Part shown: in pieces, positions 16,995-26,214 of the stretch | Layout: the number at the start of each line of letters is the position of its first letter | Numbering within the stretch: position 1 is the first letter of the stretch | Source of the DNA: Armatimonadota bacterium | GTDB taxonomy: Bacteria; Armatimonadota; Fimbriimonadia; Fimbriimonadales; Fimbriimonadaceae | DNA length: 64,000 bases | NCBI GenBank assembly: GCA_037138755.1 | Contig: JBAXHT010000001.1 | Location: forward strand, 1,583,805 to 1,647,804 | Reading direction: 5' to 3' | The notes under the pieces: model-generated | What the model saw: the letters and a program-made list of their open reading frames with translations, nothing else | What the model was told of the DNA's origin: nothing | Database searches by the model: none | Program-made: the position numbers and the translations under genes

Positions 16995-18791
16995 ATGAGA
17001 TACTTCAGGTTCGCTATGTCGCTACGCTGTTCTCTCATCGGATTTGTGCTGCTGTTGCTCACTTTGGTTGGTTGCGGCGGAGGCGGAGGCGGGATGGCGA
17101 GCGGCCTCAATTACCGCACGAACTGGGGATTAAACGGCGCACCTGGGCAGTTGAGCGGTCAGTCCCAAAGAATTACTGTTCGCGATATGAATGGGGTTGA
17201 TGTCACGAGTGCGGTGCTCCGGAACCCGACGCAAGACATCGAGGATGTCAACTTTGCCATCTCAAACGGCAACTATCAAGTGATCATCCAGCTGTTTTCC
17301 GGTTCGAACGCGGATGGAACCCTGATTGGTGAGATACGACGACGGATTTCGCTGAGCGGATCACTAACTCTCAGCTCTGCCGTGGGAACCGCGATCAGCT
17401 CGATTGAGGTTTCTCCGACGACGACTAGCGTTCAAGTTGGACGAGGCGAGGTGTTCGTGGCGAACGGTCGAAACTCAGCGGGAACCGCAACATTCATCGT
17501 TCCGAACTCGCTCACTTGGACGGCATTGGGTGGGATCGGTACGGTTACATCGGACGGAGCGTTTTCGGCGACAGCGACCGGTTCGGGAAGTGTTCGCGCG
17601 ACATACACGCCACTGGCACTAAACGGCTCCGCACTGGTCTCGACAACGCCAAGCGGCGCAGTTCAGAAAAAGTGGACGATCTTGGTCTTCCTGAACGCCG
17701 CGAACGACCTTCAATCGTTCTCTCAGCTCAACGTGAACCAGATGGAGCAGGTTGCTCAGAACCCGGATGTACGAATTGTTGTTCAGTGGAAGAACTATCC
17801 GAGCGGGTTCTCGGGCGGGCTGTTTGACGGTACCCGTCGGTACCTGGTGAAGCCGGATACCACGAGCTCGATTGCTTCGGAAATGATTCAGGACATGGGC
17901 ACGACCGTCGACATGGGTTCGACGCAGACGCTGAACCAGTTCATTCAATGGGGCAAGGCGAACTATCCGGCTGACCGCTACGGTCTTGTCGTTTGGAATC
18001 ACGGCAACGGGTGGCTTCGATCACCAGCGAAAGCGGAGTCACGGGCGGTGAGCTACGACGACGAGAAGGGAACTTCGATTCAGATTTGGGACCTTAACCA
18101 GGCACTCGGTTCCGAGCAGTTCGACTTCATTGCGTGGGACTGCAGCTTGATGCAGATGTTTGAGGTCGCCTACGAGATTCGTGGGAATACGAAGTACGTT
18201 GTTGGCTCGGAAGAGTCGCCTCCGGGTGAGGGGTATCCCTATCAGTTGGTTTTCAACAAATTCAGAGACAATCCGAACGATACGACCTTTAACCTCTGTA
18301 AGGGGTTCGTCGACGGGCCGCTTGCGGTGACAGCATATCAATCGCGCAAGATCACACAGTCGGTTCTGGACACTTCGCAGTTCGCTCCCCTTGCAACGGC
18401 AGTTTCGACATTTGGAAGCGAATTAAATGCGAATCGGGTTGCTTTGACTTCGCTGATCCAATCGACTCGTTCGACAGCTCAGTCGTTTAGCCCTACTTCA
18501 ACGAGGCACTATCGGGACCTTCTCGATGTGGCCAAGCGAATAGAGCTCGGGACGACTCTTCCGGGCGTTCTTTCTTCGATCACGGCTTTGAAGTCGGCGG
18601 CGGCGAATGCGATTGTGTATGAAGGTCATAACTCGAACTCGGCGAACGCGACGGGTCTGGCGATTGACTTCTCACCCGCCTCGACTTTCAATGCTGCTGA
18701 CTCACTTGGGAACGTGCGCGCTACGGATTACGCGAAGCTGAAGCTAGCTCAGGATACGCAGTGGAATGAGTATTTGACGGTTGCTCCGTAG
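16995..18791 (+). CDS. Clostripain-family (C11) cysteine peptidase, lipoprotein
   Basis: 598 aa from the ATG at 16995; a TTG at 16938 would add a non-signal-like tail. A signal peptide (SLIGFVLLLLTLVGCGGG) with lipobox places it on the cell surface. Residues about 135-215 resemble an Ig-like repeat (SSIEVSPTTTSVQVGRGEV). The catalytic domain follows from about 230 with the C11 signatures KKWTILVFLNAANDLQSF, the catalytic His in VVWNHGNGW (about 335) and the catalytic Cys in AWDCSLMQM (about 380). C11 peptidases usually cut after Arg or Lys and self-process. Role here unknown. Confidence 0.88.
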   Translation: MRYFRFAMSLRCSLIGFVLLLLTLVGCGGGGGGMASGLNYRTNWGLNGAPGQLSGQSQRITVRDMNGVDVTSAVLRNPTQDIEDVNFAISNGNYQVIIQLFSGSNADGTLIGEIRRRISLSGSLTLSSAVGTAISSIEVSPTTTSVQVGRGEVFVANGRNSAGTATFIVPNSLTWTALGGIGTVTSDGAFSATATGSGSVRATYTPLALNGSALVSTTPSGAVQKKWTILVFLNAANDLQSFSQLNVNQMEQVAQNPDVRIVVQWKNYPSGFSGGLFDGTRRYLVKPDTTSSIASEMIQDMGTTVDMGSTQTLNQFIQWGKANYPADRYGLVVWNHGNGWLRSPAKAESRAVSYDDEKGTSIQIWDLNQALGSEQFDFIAWDCSLMQMFEVAYEIRGNTKYVVGSEESPPGEGYPYQLVFNKFRDNPNDTTFNLCKGFVDGPLAVTAYQSRKITQSVLDTSQFAPLATAVSTFGSELNANRVALTSLIQSTRSTAQSFSPTSTRHYRDLLDVAKRIELGTTLPGVLSSITALKSAAANAIVYEGHNSNSANATGLAIDFSPASTFNAADSLGNVRATDYAKLKLAQDTQWNEYLTVAP

Positions 18792-18812
18792 GAAGGCGCG
18801 GGCTAAAGTTAG

Positions 18813-18841
18813 AAAAAAGGGCCCGCAACGAAGGCGGGCCC
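18813..18841 (-). terminator. Rho-independent terminator, minus strand
   Basis: An 8-base stem GGGCCCGC at 18819-18826 pairs with 18834-18841 around a 7-base loop, followed on the minus strand by six T residues. It sits 167 bases past the stop of the Eis-type acetyltransferase gene, so it ends that operon, or an unnoticed small gene between them. Confidence 0.75.
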
Positions 18842-19007
18842 GATGGGCTTGGAGGGTTATTCGTCCGGACTCTCGTAGGGATGTCGGTCCGGATCTTGTT
18901 GTGTTCGTCAGCGGAGGCAAACCCACCGACAAGCATTGATTTCCGCACATTCCATGCCCGAACTTCAGCTTTGTTGCTGGGGTGGTCCAAAGCTGGCAAA
19001 TAGGCGG

Positions 19008-20153
19008 TTAGAACGCGTCGAGGCAACAGACCGGTCCCGGTCGGAGCAAATCAGCCGCTGCCGTCAGATCAGCCCGCGACCGAACTATGACAAGGTCATT
19101 CATCGCCAAGACGAGCAGCCCTGGTTCCCCCATGAATGCCTGTGAAAATTGGCGGATGTCTAACCTGAAACCCGCCTCCGTAGAAGGTGATACGCGAACA
19201 CCTTCGGGAGAGAAATCGACACGCCAAGGGCCTTGGTTCTCGGGCAATAACTCATCAACAACTTCGAAAGTAAATGAACCGATACGATCCGTCTTTAAGC
19301 TCGAGAGCGCCTTGGGAGCGTTGAGAACTCGCCACATGAGGTGCCCAGAGTTGGCGTTCAATTCGGCCCCACGATCCCAGTGCCGAGCGCGATAAGGCGA
19401 ATCCGATGGCTCGATCCAACTCAGATGAGTCTTATTGATTCCGATGCCGCTGAGTACGCTTAGCAAGGATTCGTAACCTCTCTTGGTGGTCCAAACAAAC
19501 TCATCCACCTTCTGCTCCACCCAGAAGTTCCAGTCATGGGTGACGATGGCGTAAGCTTCGATTGGATCGCCAACTGTGTAAATCGCTTTGTTAGAATCCG
19601 ACTGAATGATGCGGTCCCACTGGTTATCGGGACGAAGATTCATGCCTGAGCGTCGGCGGGCAAACACCTCATAGCAAGCCTTGACCTGGTCGCGATCCGC
19701 CGCCCCGAGCTTTGCTGTTGGTAAGGTCAGATCGAACCTTGGGAAGCGTCCCATGTCGACTTTGATTCCGTACTTGTATCCCGCTACCTCGTAGCCGAAC
19801 TTACGATAAAACTTCTCGCTGAACGCATAGAGCGAAGCTAACTCGTAACCCGCCTCTCGGTAATGGCGAATTCCGTGCTCCATCATCGCTTTTCCAACAC
19901 CGTGCTGTCGCTCGTGGGGCAGAACTGCCACGCCAGCGATTCCGGCGCATTTGAGTTCGGCATCGCCTCGAGTAACGACCATTGGCAGGGAAGCAAAGGC
20001 TCCAACGATGCGATCGTCTAGCCGGGCCGCGAAGGCTTCGTCGTGGCGAGGTTTATCTGGCTCGATCTTGACCGGTTCATTGTCCCGATACGTGGGACTC
20101 CAGACTTTGAAGAGTTCTTCAAGGTCAGTGCACCGTTCAACACGCAGACTCAT
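19008..20153 (-). CDS. Eis-type GNAT N-acetyltransferase
   Basis: 381 aa, the length of the Eis family. Residues 1-150 form the first GNAT fold, with the acetyl-CoA loop GVAVLPHERQHGVGKAMM near residue 75 and LYAFSEKFYRKFGYE near 115. A second degenerate acetyltransferase-like part follows, and residues from about 285 resemble the C-terminal sterol-carrier-like domain (GSFTFEVVDELLPENQG). Eis proteins acetylate amines such as aminoglycosides or peptides; the target here is unknown. It follows the DUF4173 gene with a 9-base gap, so the two are probably co-transcribed. Confidence 0.85.
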   Translation of the reverse strand: MSLRVERCTDLEELFKVWSPTYRDNEPVKIEPDKPRHDEAFAARLDDRIVGAFASLPMVVTRGDAELKCAGIAGVAVLPHERQHGVGKAMMEHGIRHYREAGYELASLYAFSEKFYRKFGYEVAGYKYGIKVDMGRFPRFDLTLPTAKLGAADRDQVKACYEVFARRRSGMNLRPDNQWDRIIQSDSNKAIYTVGDPIEAYAIVTHDWNFWVEQKVDEFVWTTKRGYESLLSVLSGIGINKTHLSWIEPSDSPYRARHWDRGAELNANSGHLMWRVLNAPKALSSLKTDRIGSFTFEVVDELLPENQGPWRVDFSPEGVRVSPSTEAGFRLDIRQFSQAFMGEPGLLVLAMNDLVIVRSRADLTAAADLLRPGPVCCLDAF

Positions 20154-20162
20154 TCGGACAGT

Positions 20163-21623
20163 TTACTTGCGAAGCTCCTGTACGCTTAGGCCCCGCCAGT
20201 TCTTCGATTCCTTACTCTGCCTCGCTGCCCACTGTTCGACGAGCTCCTTTGAAGCGAGACGTCGAACATCCGAGTCTGCGTCGAAGCCTAGGTTGAGCAC
20301 GGTCGCGGTGTCCGGCTGCTGACGGGTGAGGTTGACGACAGCGATGAGGCTGTCGGGTCGTACTAGGTTCGTGACCAGCACCATACCCATCAAAGAAATG
20401 TAGGTGACATGCGGCACTGCCGAGAGTTTCCATTTTGATCCGAGCCAGGCGTAGCCCCCGATGACTGCCATCAGAAGCCCCATTGCGGCGGAGACGTAGA
20501 AGCGTAGCGTAGTGAGGCCATAAGCGGATACGTACAGACTCATTCGGTAGGCGGCAGATACGAGCATGAGGCCGAGGAGGCCCGACATTGCGAGCACCAC
20601 CCAGCGCACCGGCCTTCGTTCGGTCGTAGACGCCGTGTGAAGCGAATCTTGCCAGAACATGAGCATTGGCAGGGTCATCACGGCGACTGTAACGAGTTCG
20701 AAGAAGCCCCGTCGAGCGTAGTCGGCGTACGACAGGTTCTCGGTTTTGAGAACAACGTCGTTGCCGCCGAACAGATACCTGGCTTGGAAGAGTACGAAGA
20801 GCGTAAACAGTGATCCGATGCAACCGAAGAAGACAACGAACGCGCTAACGGAGTCTCGGTTGGCAACCTTGAGCCCGGTCGGAGCCGGAGGTCCCTGAAT
20901 TTCCATGCGCTTCGACGATTGAATGTCATACACCGAGGGCCAAGGGCTGGAGAACGAGTTGCCGACCGCTAGAGCGAGGTCCCGGGAGATCATCATGAGC
21001 ATTCCGCATGCGACGAATGAGACGGAACCGAGAATGAGTATCCGTTGGCCGATCGTCTCGGAGGAAGTTAGCCACTCCAGCGAGATAGATCGTGCGAAAA
21101 CAGGATCGGCAGAGCCGAGGATCGAGCCAAAAACAAGGAGCGCGGGAATCGCCAGTGCTGCGCCTGTGATGGCTCCTGCAGACACTTTGTACGGCTTGTT
21201 ATCGCCGGATTTCCAATCGGTCATAGATGGAAGCAGGAAGGGAAGGAAGGGAGCAATCAAAGACGTGACCGGCCCGAGGAGAAGCGACTGGGCGGTTGAA
21301 AGAGCTTGATTTTTCATCCCTCGGAGCCCCAACCAGCCTACGACTGCAACAAGAAGGATGAGGTTAAGAGCATCGGACCCAGCGGACGAAGTGAATGCAA
21401 ATCCGTAGGCAGCGATCCATAGCGGTGCGTGGAGCATCCATTTGTTGAACCCAAGTTTGAGCTTGCCTAAGTGGCTCAGGGTGACAACTCCCACAGACAC
21501 GGCGACGCACAGAATGGCAAGGTTGAGTCCAATCGAGTCGGCGAGGAGAAGGTCTTGGGCCAGACCCCCGAGGATCGCGGCTAAGGAGACGATTCCGATG
21601 ACGTGAGACTTGGCGACCTTCAT
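20163..21623 (-). CDS. DUF4173-type integral membrane protein
   Basis: 486 aa with about 11-12 hydrophobic segments. The sequence YADYARRGFFELVTVAV (about residue 290) is the hallmark of the DUF4153/DUF4173 family, whose function is not established. The last 60 residues (ATVLNLGFDADSDVRRLASKE) form a hydrophilic tail, probably cytoplasmic. It is first in a two-gene unit with the Eis-type acetyltransferase. Confidence 0.8.
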   Translation of the reverse strand: MKVAKSHVIGIVSLAAILGGLAQDLLLADSIGLNLAILCVAVSVGVVTLSHLGKLKLGFNKWMLHAPLWIAAYGFAFTSSAGSDALNLILLVAVVGWLGLRGMKNQALSTAQSLLLGPVTSLIAPFLPFLLPSMTDWKSGDNKPYKVSAGAITGAALAIPALLVFGSILGSADPVFARSISLEWLTSSETIGQRILILGSVSFVACGMLMMISRDLALAVGNSFSSPWPSVYDIQSSKRMEIQGPPAPTGLKVANRDSVSAFVVFFGCIGSLFTLFVLFQARYLFGGNDVVLKTENLSYADYARRGFFELVTVAVMTLPMLMFWQDSLHTASTTERRPVRWVVLAMSGLLGLMLVSAAYRMSLYVSAYGLTTLRFYVSAAMGLLMAVIGGYAWLGSKWKLSAVPHVTYISLMGMVLVTNLVRPDSLIAVVNLTRQQPDTATVLNLGFDADSDVRRLASKELVEQWAARQSKESKNWRGLSVQELRK

Positions 21624-21680
21624 TGATCAGGGTGAACAATTGGGAGTTGTCGGTGGTTCCCGAGGAGAGCTCTAGAATCA

Positions 21681-21731
21681 ATCAGTCATTTCACAAAATA
21701 TCAGTCATTCATGCATATATTTCGATATAAT
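21681..21731 (+). promoter_or_regulatory. Promoter region of the second prepilin gene
   Basis: A perfect TATAAT lies at 21726-21731. Upstream, the 10-base direct repeat ATCAGTCATT occurs at 21681-21690 and 21699-21708, with 18 bases between the starts, in a very AT-rich stretch. The repeats could be activator sites; the -35 region itself matches poorly. Confidence 0.5.
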
Positions 21732-21909
21732 GATATTTGAGGACCGGTCCGATTCTCGATAGAGATTTCTCAACGGAGAGTAAGGAAGGAGCCCAAATGG
21801 ACCTCAATATGACATTCTCACGAAAGGGATTTACCCTTATCGAATTGCTCGTCGTGATTGCGATTATCGCAATCCTCGCAGCGATCCTCTTCCCCGTTTT
21901 TGCCCAGGC
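21731..21909 (+). repeat. Leader/signal cassette, copy 1
   Basis: This 179-base block is nearly identical (two differences seen) to 22976-23154, offset 1245 bases. It runs from the end of the -10 box through the 5' leader and ribosome binding site (AAGGAAGGAGCCC) to the codons for the end of the prepilin hydrophobic segment. The coding parts after it are clearly different between the two genes. Confidence 0.95.
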
Positions 21910-22717
21910 TAAAGAAGCTGCGAAAAAGACGCAGACCCTCAGCAACCTCAAGAACATCGGCACTGCCTTCAAGCTGTACATGTCGGATTCGGATGACCAG
22001 TACCCTCCGTTCACCGGACGCGGAGATGTGGCAAGCACCGCTGTGACTCCAAACTGGTCAAGTCTTGAGTTCATGTATCCAGGCTTGGTCAATCCATATA
22101 TCAAAAACGGTTTGAACTTGCAAACTTCCACCATCGGAGATATTTGGGCGGATCCTCTCACAAAGCCTCGTCTTTCCAACAACTCTGCGATCCGCAACAC
22201 GTTCGCTTACAACGTTTACGGATTGGGTGGATTTACTCGAAGTTGCCTATCACCCATCGCTGCAGATATCACATCCTGCGCAGCAACATTAGCTAACACT
22301 TCGTTCGGCATCTTTGCGAACTCAAGATACGGTGTTCCCGCAACCGACACGGAACTTGAAAACTCTGCGGAAACCATTGTGCTTGTGACTGGTGAGCAGC
22401 TGGCTCGACCTCCACAATACGGCGTAGTTCAGAACGGTCTCAACGGAAACGGTGTTGGAGTCTTCGGTAACTCGGGTATCGGCGGCGATCGACTGCTGAA
22501 CTCTGGTCTAACTTCTGCTTCACCAAATCAAAGTGCTCGCGAAGCCCTCTACGTTGGCGAAAACGCATTTGTGGTTTACAGCGACAGCCATGCTAAGATT
22601 CGCAAGAACACTACCCTTTGGAGTAACCGTTATTCGAGCGCGAACGGAAGATGGCGCGGCGGAGTCCCAGACGGACCTCGCATGAACAACGGTTGGTCAA
22701 GAGAGTTCGTTCAGTAA
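21797..22717 (+). CDS. Prepilin-type protein, first of a tandem pair
   Basis: 306 aa from the ATG at 21797, chosen because the strong AAGGAAGGAG binding site precedes it and the same start is used in the second copy. The signal [19 protein letters not shown] leads into the hydrophobic helix and FPVFAQAK. Further features are [11 protein letters not shown] near residue 65 and [12 protein letters not shown] near 260, both shared with the other prepilin-like proteins. It would be processed by a prepilin peptidase and is probably surface-exposed. Its stop codon shares one base with the start of a small lipoprotein gene. Confidence 0.9.
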   Translation: MDLNMTFSRKGFTLIELLVVIAIIAILAAILFPVFAQAKEAAKKTQTLSNLKNIGTAFKLYMSDSDDQYPPFTGRGDVASTAVTPNWSSLEFMYPGLVNPYIKNGLNLQTSTIGDIWADPLTKPRLSNNSAIRNTFAYNVYGLGGFTRSCLSPIAADITSCAATLANTSFGIFANSRYGVPATDTELENSAETIVLVTGEQLARPPQYGVVQNGLNGNGVGVFGNSGIGGDRLLNSGLTSASPNQSAREALYVGENAFVVYSDSHAKIRKNTTLWSNRYSSANGRWRGGVPDGPRMNNGWSREFVQ

Positions 22718-22869
22718 TGCGAACGGGACTCCTTCTGCTCCTAGTTGGCATGATTTGCGGAGCTTGCTCGAGCGACTCCTCAGCTTCTAAGGTCACGCCG
22801 GAAGATGCCAAGAAGGCGCAAGCGGAAACTGCAAAAGAACAAGAAGATATCATGAATAAGGGGATGTAG
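22717..22869 (+). CDS. Small lipoprotein paired with the prepilin gene
   Basis: 50 aa. A hydrophobic signal (LLLLLVGMICGAC) ends in Cys with Ser following, a plausible though not ideal lipobox; the mature part is short, charged and Ala/Lys/Glu-rich (EDAKKAQAETAKEQED). The ATG overlaps the prepilin stop by one base (TAATG), so it is translated by reinitiation at the same ribosome. A good terminator follows. Function unknown. Confidence 0.8.
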   Translation: MRTGLLLLLVGMICGACSSDSSASKVTPEDAKKAQAETAKEQEDIMNKGM

Positions 22870-22895
22870 TTCCCGGCTTTCATGAGGGCCTCCGG

Positions 22896-22934
22896 AAATC
22901 GCCTAGCACAGGATGCTAGGCGATTTTCTTTTCG
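22896..22934 (+). terminator. Terminator after the prepilin/lipoprotein pair
   Basis: A 13-base perfect stem (22896-22908 with 22914-22926) with a 5-base loop is followed by a T-rich tail. It closes the two-gene unit before the next copy of the leader cassette begins. Confidence 0.85.
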
Positions 22935-22970
22935 TTGCAGAGCTTTCTCGAATGTCATGTAAAGTTGTGT

Positions 22971-22976
22971 TATAGT
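22971..22976 (+). promoter_or_regulatory. -10 box of the third prepilin gene
   Basis: TATAGT sits at the same offset from the repeated leader as TATAAT in copy 1, so the repeat begins at the promoter end. The upstream region differs from copy 1, so the two genes may be regulated differently. Confidence 0.55.
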
Positions 22977-23154
22977 GATATCTGAGGACCGGTCCGATTC
23001 TCGATAGAGATTTCTCAACGGAGAGTAAGGAAGGAGCCCAAATGGACCTCAATATGACATTCTCACGAAAGGGATTTACCCTTATCGAATTGCTCGTCGT
23101 GATTGCGATTATCGCAATCCTCGCAGCAATCCTCTTCCCCGTTTTTGCCCAGGC
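22976..23154 (+). repeat. Leader/signal cassette, copy 2
   Basis: Near-identical to 21731-21909, with a C for T at 22982 and an A for G in the alanine codon late in the block as the differences seen. The identity ends abruptly one base later in the FAQAK region. Confidence 0.95.
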
Positions 23155-23923
23155 AAAAGATGCAGCAAAGAAGACCGCGTCGCTTTCAAACGTAAAGCAA
23201 ATGGCTACTGCCTCTGCGATGTACACGTCAGATTACGACGGTGGATACCCAACTTGGTCAGACTACTTTGCACTATACACTCAGATAGGGGCTCCGTACT
23301 ACTACAGCGCCGCTGGAGTCCAAGCCGTGATGGGCGGACCGGATGGACCGCAATTCTACTGGGACGCAAAGCTGCACCCATACGTGAAAAGCGACAATCC
23401 ACTAACTGTGAGTTACGGTGGACTTTGGCACTCGCCAGGAGCTTCGACTGCGAACAATCTGCGAAGCTATGGAATGTCACAGTGCTTCACGTACGCGTGT
23501 GACCCCACTGTATCAACGGAATATGTTTGGAGGAATGAGAGCGAGCTCGAAGTGCCAGCTCAGTTACCGTTTGCTGGCGAATCTGGACGAAGCGGTATGC
23601 TTTCCGCTCCGCGACTGTTCCACGGCTACTATGACTTTTGGAAGGTTACTGGATCAGGATTTCCATTCAACCGAGAGGATCCAACTCGGTTTGCCAGAAC
23701 CTCAGCGGGTGGTGGAGTCGCACCTTATGCATATGCAGACGGTCATGCCAAGGCAACCCCTAGAGCTCAGGTTTACTACTGGCCAGCTTCTCGTGGGCTG
23801 GCGACAGCCGCAGATCGGGCTCAAGGCAGATGCTTCAACGCAAGGTTCTGGTCGGCGACTGCCTCTGAGCGGTCGAATTCAGCCGCGAACGCTACGGCGA
23901 ACGGATTCCCTTGTTCCCTTTGA
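23042..23923 (+). CDS. Prepilin-type protein, second of the tandem pair
   Basis: 293 aa. The first 38 residues are the same as in the neighbouring prepilin protein, because the encoding DNA is duplicated; the remainder is different. [11 protein letters not shown] and [12 protein letters not shown] mark the conserved N- and C-terminal family boxes. The middle is rich in Tyr, Gly and Ser and unlike the sister protein, which suggests different surface partners. A lipoprotein gene follows after 53 bases with a hairpin in between. Confidence 0.9.
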   Translation: MDLNMTFSRKGFTLIELLVVIAIIAILAAILFPVFAQAKDAAKKTASLSNVKQMATASAMYTSDYDGGYPTWSDYFALYTQIGAPYYYSAAGVQAVMGGPDGPQFYWDAKLHPYVKSDNPLTVSYGGLWHSPGASTANNLRSYGMSQCFTYACDPTVSTEYVWRNESELEVPAQLPFAGESGRSGMLSAPRLFHGYYDFWKVTGSGFPFNREDPTRFARTSAGGGVAPYAYADGHAKATPRAQVYYWPASRGLATAADRAQGRCFNARFWSATASERSNSAANATANGFPCSL

Positions 23924-23935
23924 CATTAAATGTGA

Positions 23936-23961
23936 CCGAGCATCGCCAACGTGGTGCTCGG
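23936..23961 (+). promoter_or_regulatory. Intercistronic hairpin, prepilin to lipoprotein
   Basis: CCGAGCA at 23936-23942 pairs with 23955-23961. There is no T-run. It lies just upstream of the lipoprotein start. Confidence 0.45.
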
Positions 23962-23976
23962 AAGTTCTATCCCGTT

Positions 23977-24132
23977 ATGAAACCGAACACCTGGATTTTC
24001 GTCATCTTAGCACTAATGCTGGTTGCTGGCTGCTCGTCCGGAGCCGAGTCTCAGAGCACACCGTCCTCGGCTAACTCTCAATCGCTGCCCTCGGCTGATG
24101 CAAACCAGTTTGTCGGCCAAGACGCGAAGTGA
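23977..24132 (+). CDS. Small lipoprotein paired with the prepilin gene
   Basis: 51 aa from the ATG at 23977. Residues 1-18 form a signal with lipobox VAGC, and the mature part is a short Ser/Gln-rich peptide (SGAESQSTPSSANSQSLPS). It follows the prepilin gene and precedes pgk by 31 bases. Function unknown; the same arrangement recurs elsewhere in the window. Confidence 0.8.
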   Translation: MKPNTWIFVILALMLVAGCSSGAESQSTPSSANSQSLPSADANQFVGQDAK

Positions 24133-24163
24133 TCTGATATCGTAGCCGAGTAAACTCGCCTAA

Positions 24164-25330
24164 ATGAGTTCACTCGGCGACCTTTCGATCTCAAACAAAC
24201 GCGTTCTCGTCCGATGCGACTTTAATGTCCCGCTGGAAAACGGGGAGATTACCGATGATCGGCGGATTACGGAGGCGTTGCCGACGATCAACTACCTCCT
24301 GGAAAATGGTGCCGCAGTCATCCTGTGTAGTCATTTGGGCAGACCTAAGGGCGTTACTCCAGAGTTCTCACTCAAGCCCGTCGCCGAGAGGCTTTCTGAG
24401 CTTTTGAATCAGGATGTGCCATTGTTGCCCGACTGCGTTGGAGATGAAGTCGAAGCTGTCTGCAAGGCACTCAAACCTGGCCAAGTTGTCCTTCTCGAAA
24501 ATGTTCGTTTTCACCCCGAGGAAGAGAAGAACGATCCGGAGTTTGCGCGTCAACTCGCGGACCTTGCTGATGTCTACGTCAACGACGCCTTCGGCACTGC
24601 CCACCGGGCCCACGCCAGCACGGCTGGAGTCGCGGACTATCTCCCCAGCGCCGCAGGATTCCTGATTGGAAAGGAGATCGAATTCTTAGGGAAGGCAGTC
24701 AACAATCCAGACCGACCGTTCGTCGCGATCATGGGTGGGAGCAAAGTAAAAGACAAGATTGCCCTGATCGATAATCTTCTCCCTAAAGTTGACAAGCTCA
24801 TCATCGGCGGCGGAATGGCTTATACCTTCCTGAAGGCTCAAGGCAAAGAGATCGGCAAATCGCTACTGGACGAAACCAGCATCGAATACGCCGGTCAGCT
24901 CTTACGTGACAACCCAGGCAAGCTTTTGATTCCAACCGACTACATTGTCGCGCCAGAATTCTTCCCCACGTCTCCAGCGACGACTGTCTCCGCAGACGGA
25001 ATTCCGGCTGACCAAATGGGACTGGACATCGGCCCTGAATCAAGACTCACATTCTCGAAAGTCATCGAGAGCGCGGGAACCGTTCTCTGGAACGGTCCAG
25101 TCGGTGTTTTCGAAATGGACGCATTCGCTGAGGGAACAATGGCGGTCGCTCAAGCCATGGCGAACTGCAAGGGCCTCACAATTGTCGGTGGCGGAGACTC
25201 CGCAGCAGCGGTCGAGAAGTTCGGCTTTGCCGACGACATGAGTCACGTATCCACCGGAGGCGGAGCCTCGCTCGAATTCCTGGAAGGGAAGGAGCTTCCG
25301 GGCATCGCGGCACTAGGAAAGGTAAATTAG
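24164..25330 (+). CDS. pgk: Phosphoglycerate kinase
   Basis: 388 aa glycolytic enzyme that transfers phosphate between 1,3-bisphosphoglycerate and ADP. The N-terminal [30 protein letters not shown], and the C-terminal [14 protein letters not shown] nucleotide-binding segment and [15 protein letters not shown] are clear. Length and start are standard. No neighbouring glycolytic gene (gap or tpi) is present, so it stands alone after the lipoprotein gene. Confidence 0.98.
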   Translation: MSSLGDLSISNKRVLVRCDFNVPLENGEITDDRRITEALPTINYLLENGAAVILCSHLGRPKGVTPEFSLKPVAERLSELLNQDVPLLPDCVGDEVEAVCKALKPGQVVLLENVRFHPEEEKNDPEFARQLADLADVYVNDAFGTAHRAHASTAGVADYLPSAAGFLIGKEIEFLGKAVNNPDRPFVAIMGGSKVKDKIALIDNLLPKVDKLIIGGGMAYTFLKAQGKEIGKSLLDETSIEYAGQLLRDNPGKLLIPTDYIVAPEFFPTSPATTVSADGIPADQMGLDIGPESRLTFSKVIESAGTVLWNGPVGVFEMDAFAEGTMAVAQAMANCKGLTIVGGGDSAAAVEKFGFADDMSHVSTGGGASLEFLEGKELPGIAALGKVN

Positions 25331-25445
25331 CCCACCCCGTAGTCTCGACGTCCCTTTCGGTTTTTGGAATTTCGCGGAGCTACGGATTGGGTTACGGAAC
25401 CCGGCGAGGACGCCAGAGTTACGGAACGGATGTAGGCTAAACTCA

Positions 25446-25461
25446 TGACATCATGATGTCA
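25446..25461. promoter_or_regulatory. Palindrome overlapping a start codon
   Basis: TGACATCATGATGTCA is a perfect 16-base palindrome that covers the ATG of the dienelactone-hydrolase-like gene at 25453. It could be a regulator site that also blocks the ribosome binding region, or chance. Confidence 0.35.
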
Positions 25462-26166
25462 ACGTTTCTCGCTACCCACCTACTTGCTCAAGGAAAAGCC
25501 TTTGACTACAAGATTGGAGATCAAACGTTCGAGGGTTACGCAGTCACCCGTTCTAAGTCCAAGCCGACAGTCGTTGTAGTTCAGGATTGGAACGGCGTCA
25601 ATGATCACGAAATTGAAGTCGTCGAAAGACTCGGCAAGCTCGGCTACTCCGCCGTTGCAATCGATGTTTATGGCAAGGGAGTCCGCCCGTCCTCCGTCCA
25701 AACCTGTTCTGCAGAAAGCGGCAAGTACTATGCAGACCCAGGTCTGTTCTTGAGTCGCCTGGAAGGCGGAATCAAGGCGGCAAACATCAAGGGCAAGTTC
25801 GTCGCAATTGGCTACTGTTTCGGAGGAACTGGGGTTCTCGAGCTTGCTCGACACAACGTCAAGAACCTTGCCGGAGTCGTTAGTTTCCATGGCGGCGTCA
25901 AGCCCCTTTCTGCTTCGCCGGCTAAGATTAATGCTCGCGTGATGGTGCTCCACGGTGCCATCGATCCATTCATTGAAGCCGCTGACGTCGAGGCCGTGAA
26001 GGCGGAAATGAAGAAAGCGAAATCCTTCAAGTTCGTTGCTTACCCTGGTGCCGTTCATGCGTTCACGGTCAAATCGATGGGATTCGAGGTTGATGGCGCC
26101 AAGTACAACCGAGCCGCTGACGCGGCTTCATGGAAAGAGCTAACCGGAGCCCTCAAAACTTGGTAG
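25453..26166 (+). CDS. Dienelactone hydrolase family protein
   Basis: 237 aa alpha/beta-hydrolase. The catalytic triad candidates are Cys in GYCFGG (about residue 122), Asp in HGAIDPF (about 175) and His in GAVHAF (about 205). Dienelactone hydrolases open lactone rings; many relatives are of unknown substrate. The first 13 residues (MMSTFLATHLLAQ) look like a short signal or a start chosen too early; the protein could be exported. Confidence 0.85.
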   Translation: MMSTFLATHLLAQGKAFDYKIGDQTFEGYAVTRSKSKPTVVVVQDWNGVNDHEIEVVERLGKLGYSAVAIDVYGKGVRPSSVQTCSAESGKYYADPGLFLSRLEGGIKAANIKGKFVAIGYCFGGTGVLELARHNVKNLAGVVSFHGGVKPLSASPAKINARVMVLHGAIDPFIEAADVEAVKAEMKKAKSFKFVAYPGAVHAFTVKSMGFEVDGAKYNRAADAASWKELTGALKTW

Positions 26167-26214
26167 TCGCGAATCGAACCGCCGGATGTCGCCGTCTTGA
26201 AGTTACAGACGAAG

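Noticed and set aside
18721-19026. 101-residue minus-strand frame between the peptidase and acetyltransferase genes
   Set aside because: It overlaps the end of the clostripain-like gene and crosses the terminator hairpin; no motif is seen.
25391-25428. Repeated GTTACGGAAC before the dienelactone-hydrolase-like gene, considered as a CRISPR-like repeat or iteron
   Set aside because: Only two 10-base copies with no regular spacing beyond that; nothing suggests an array or an origin.
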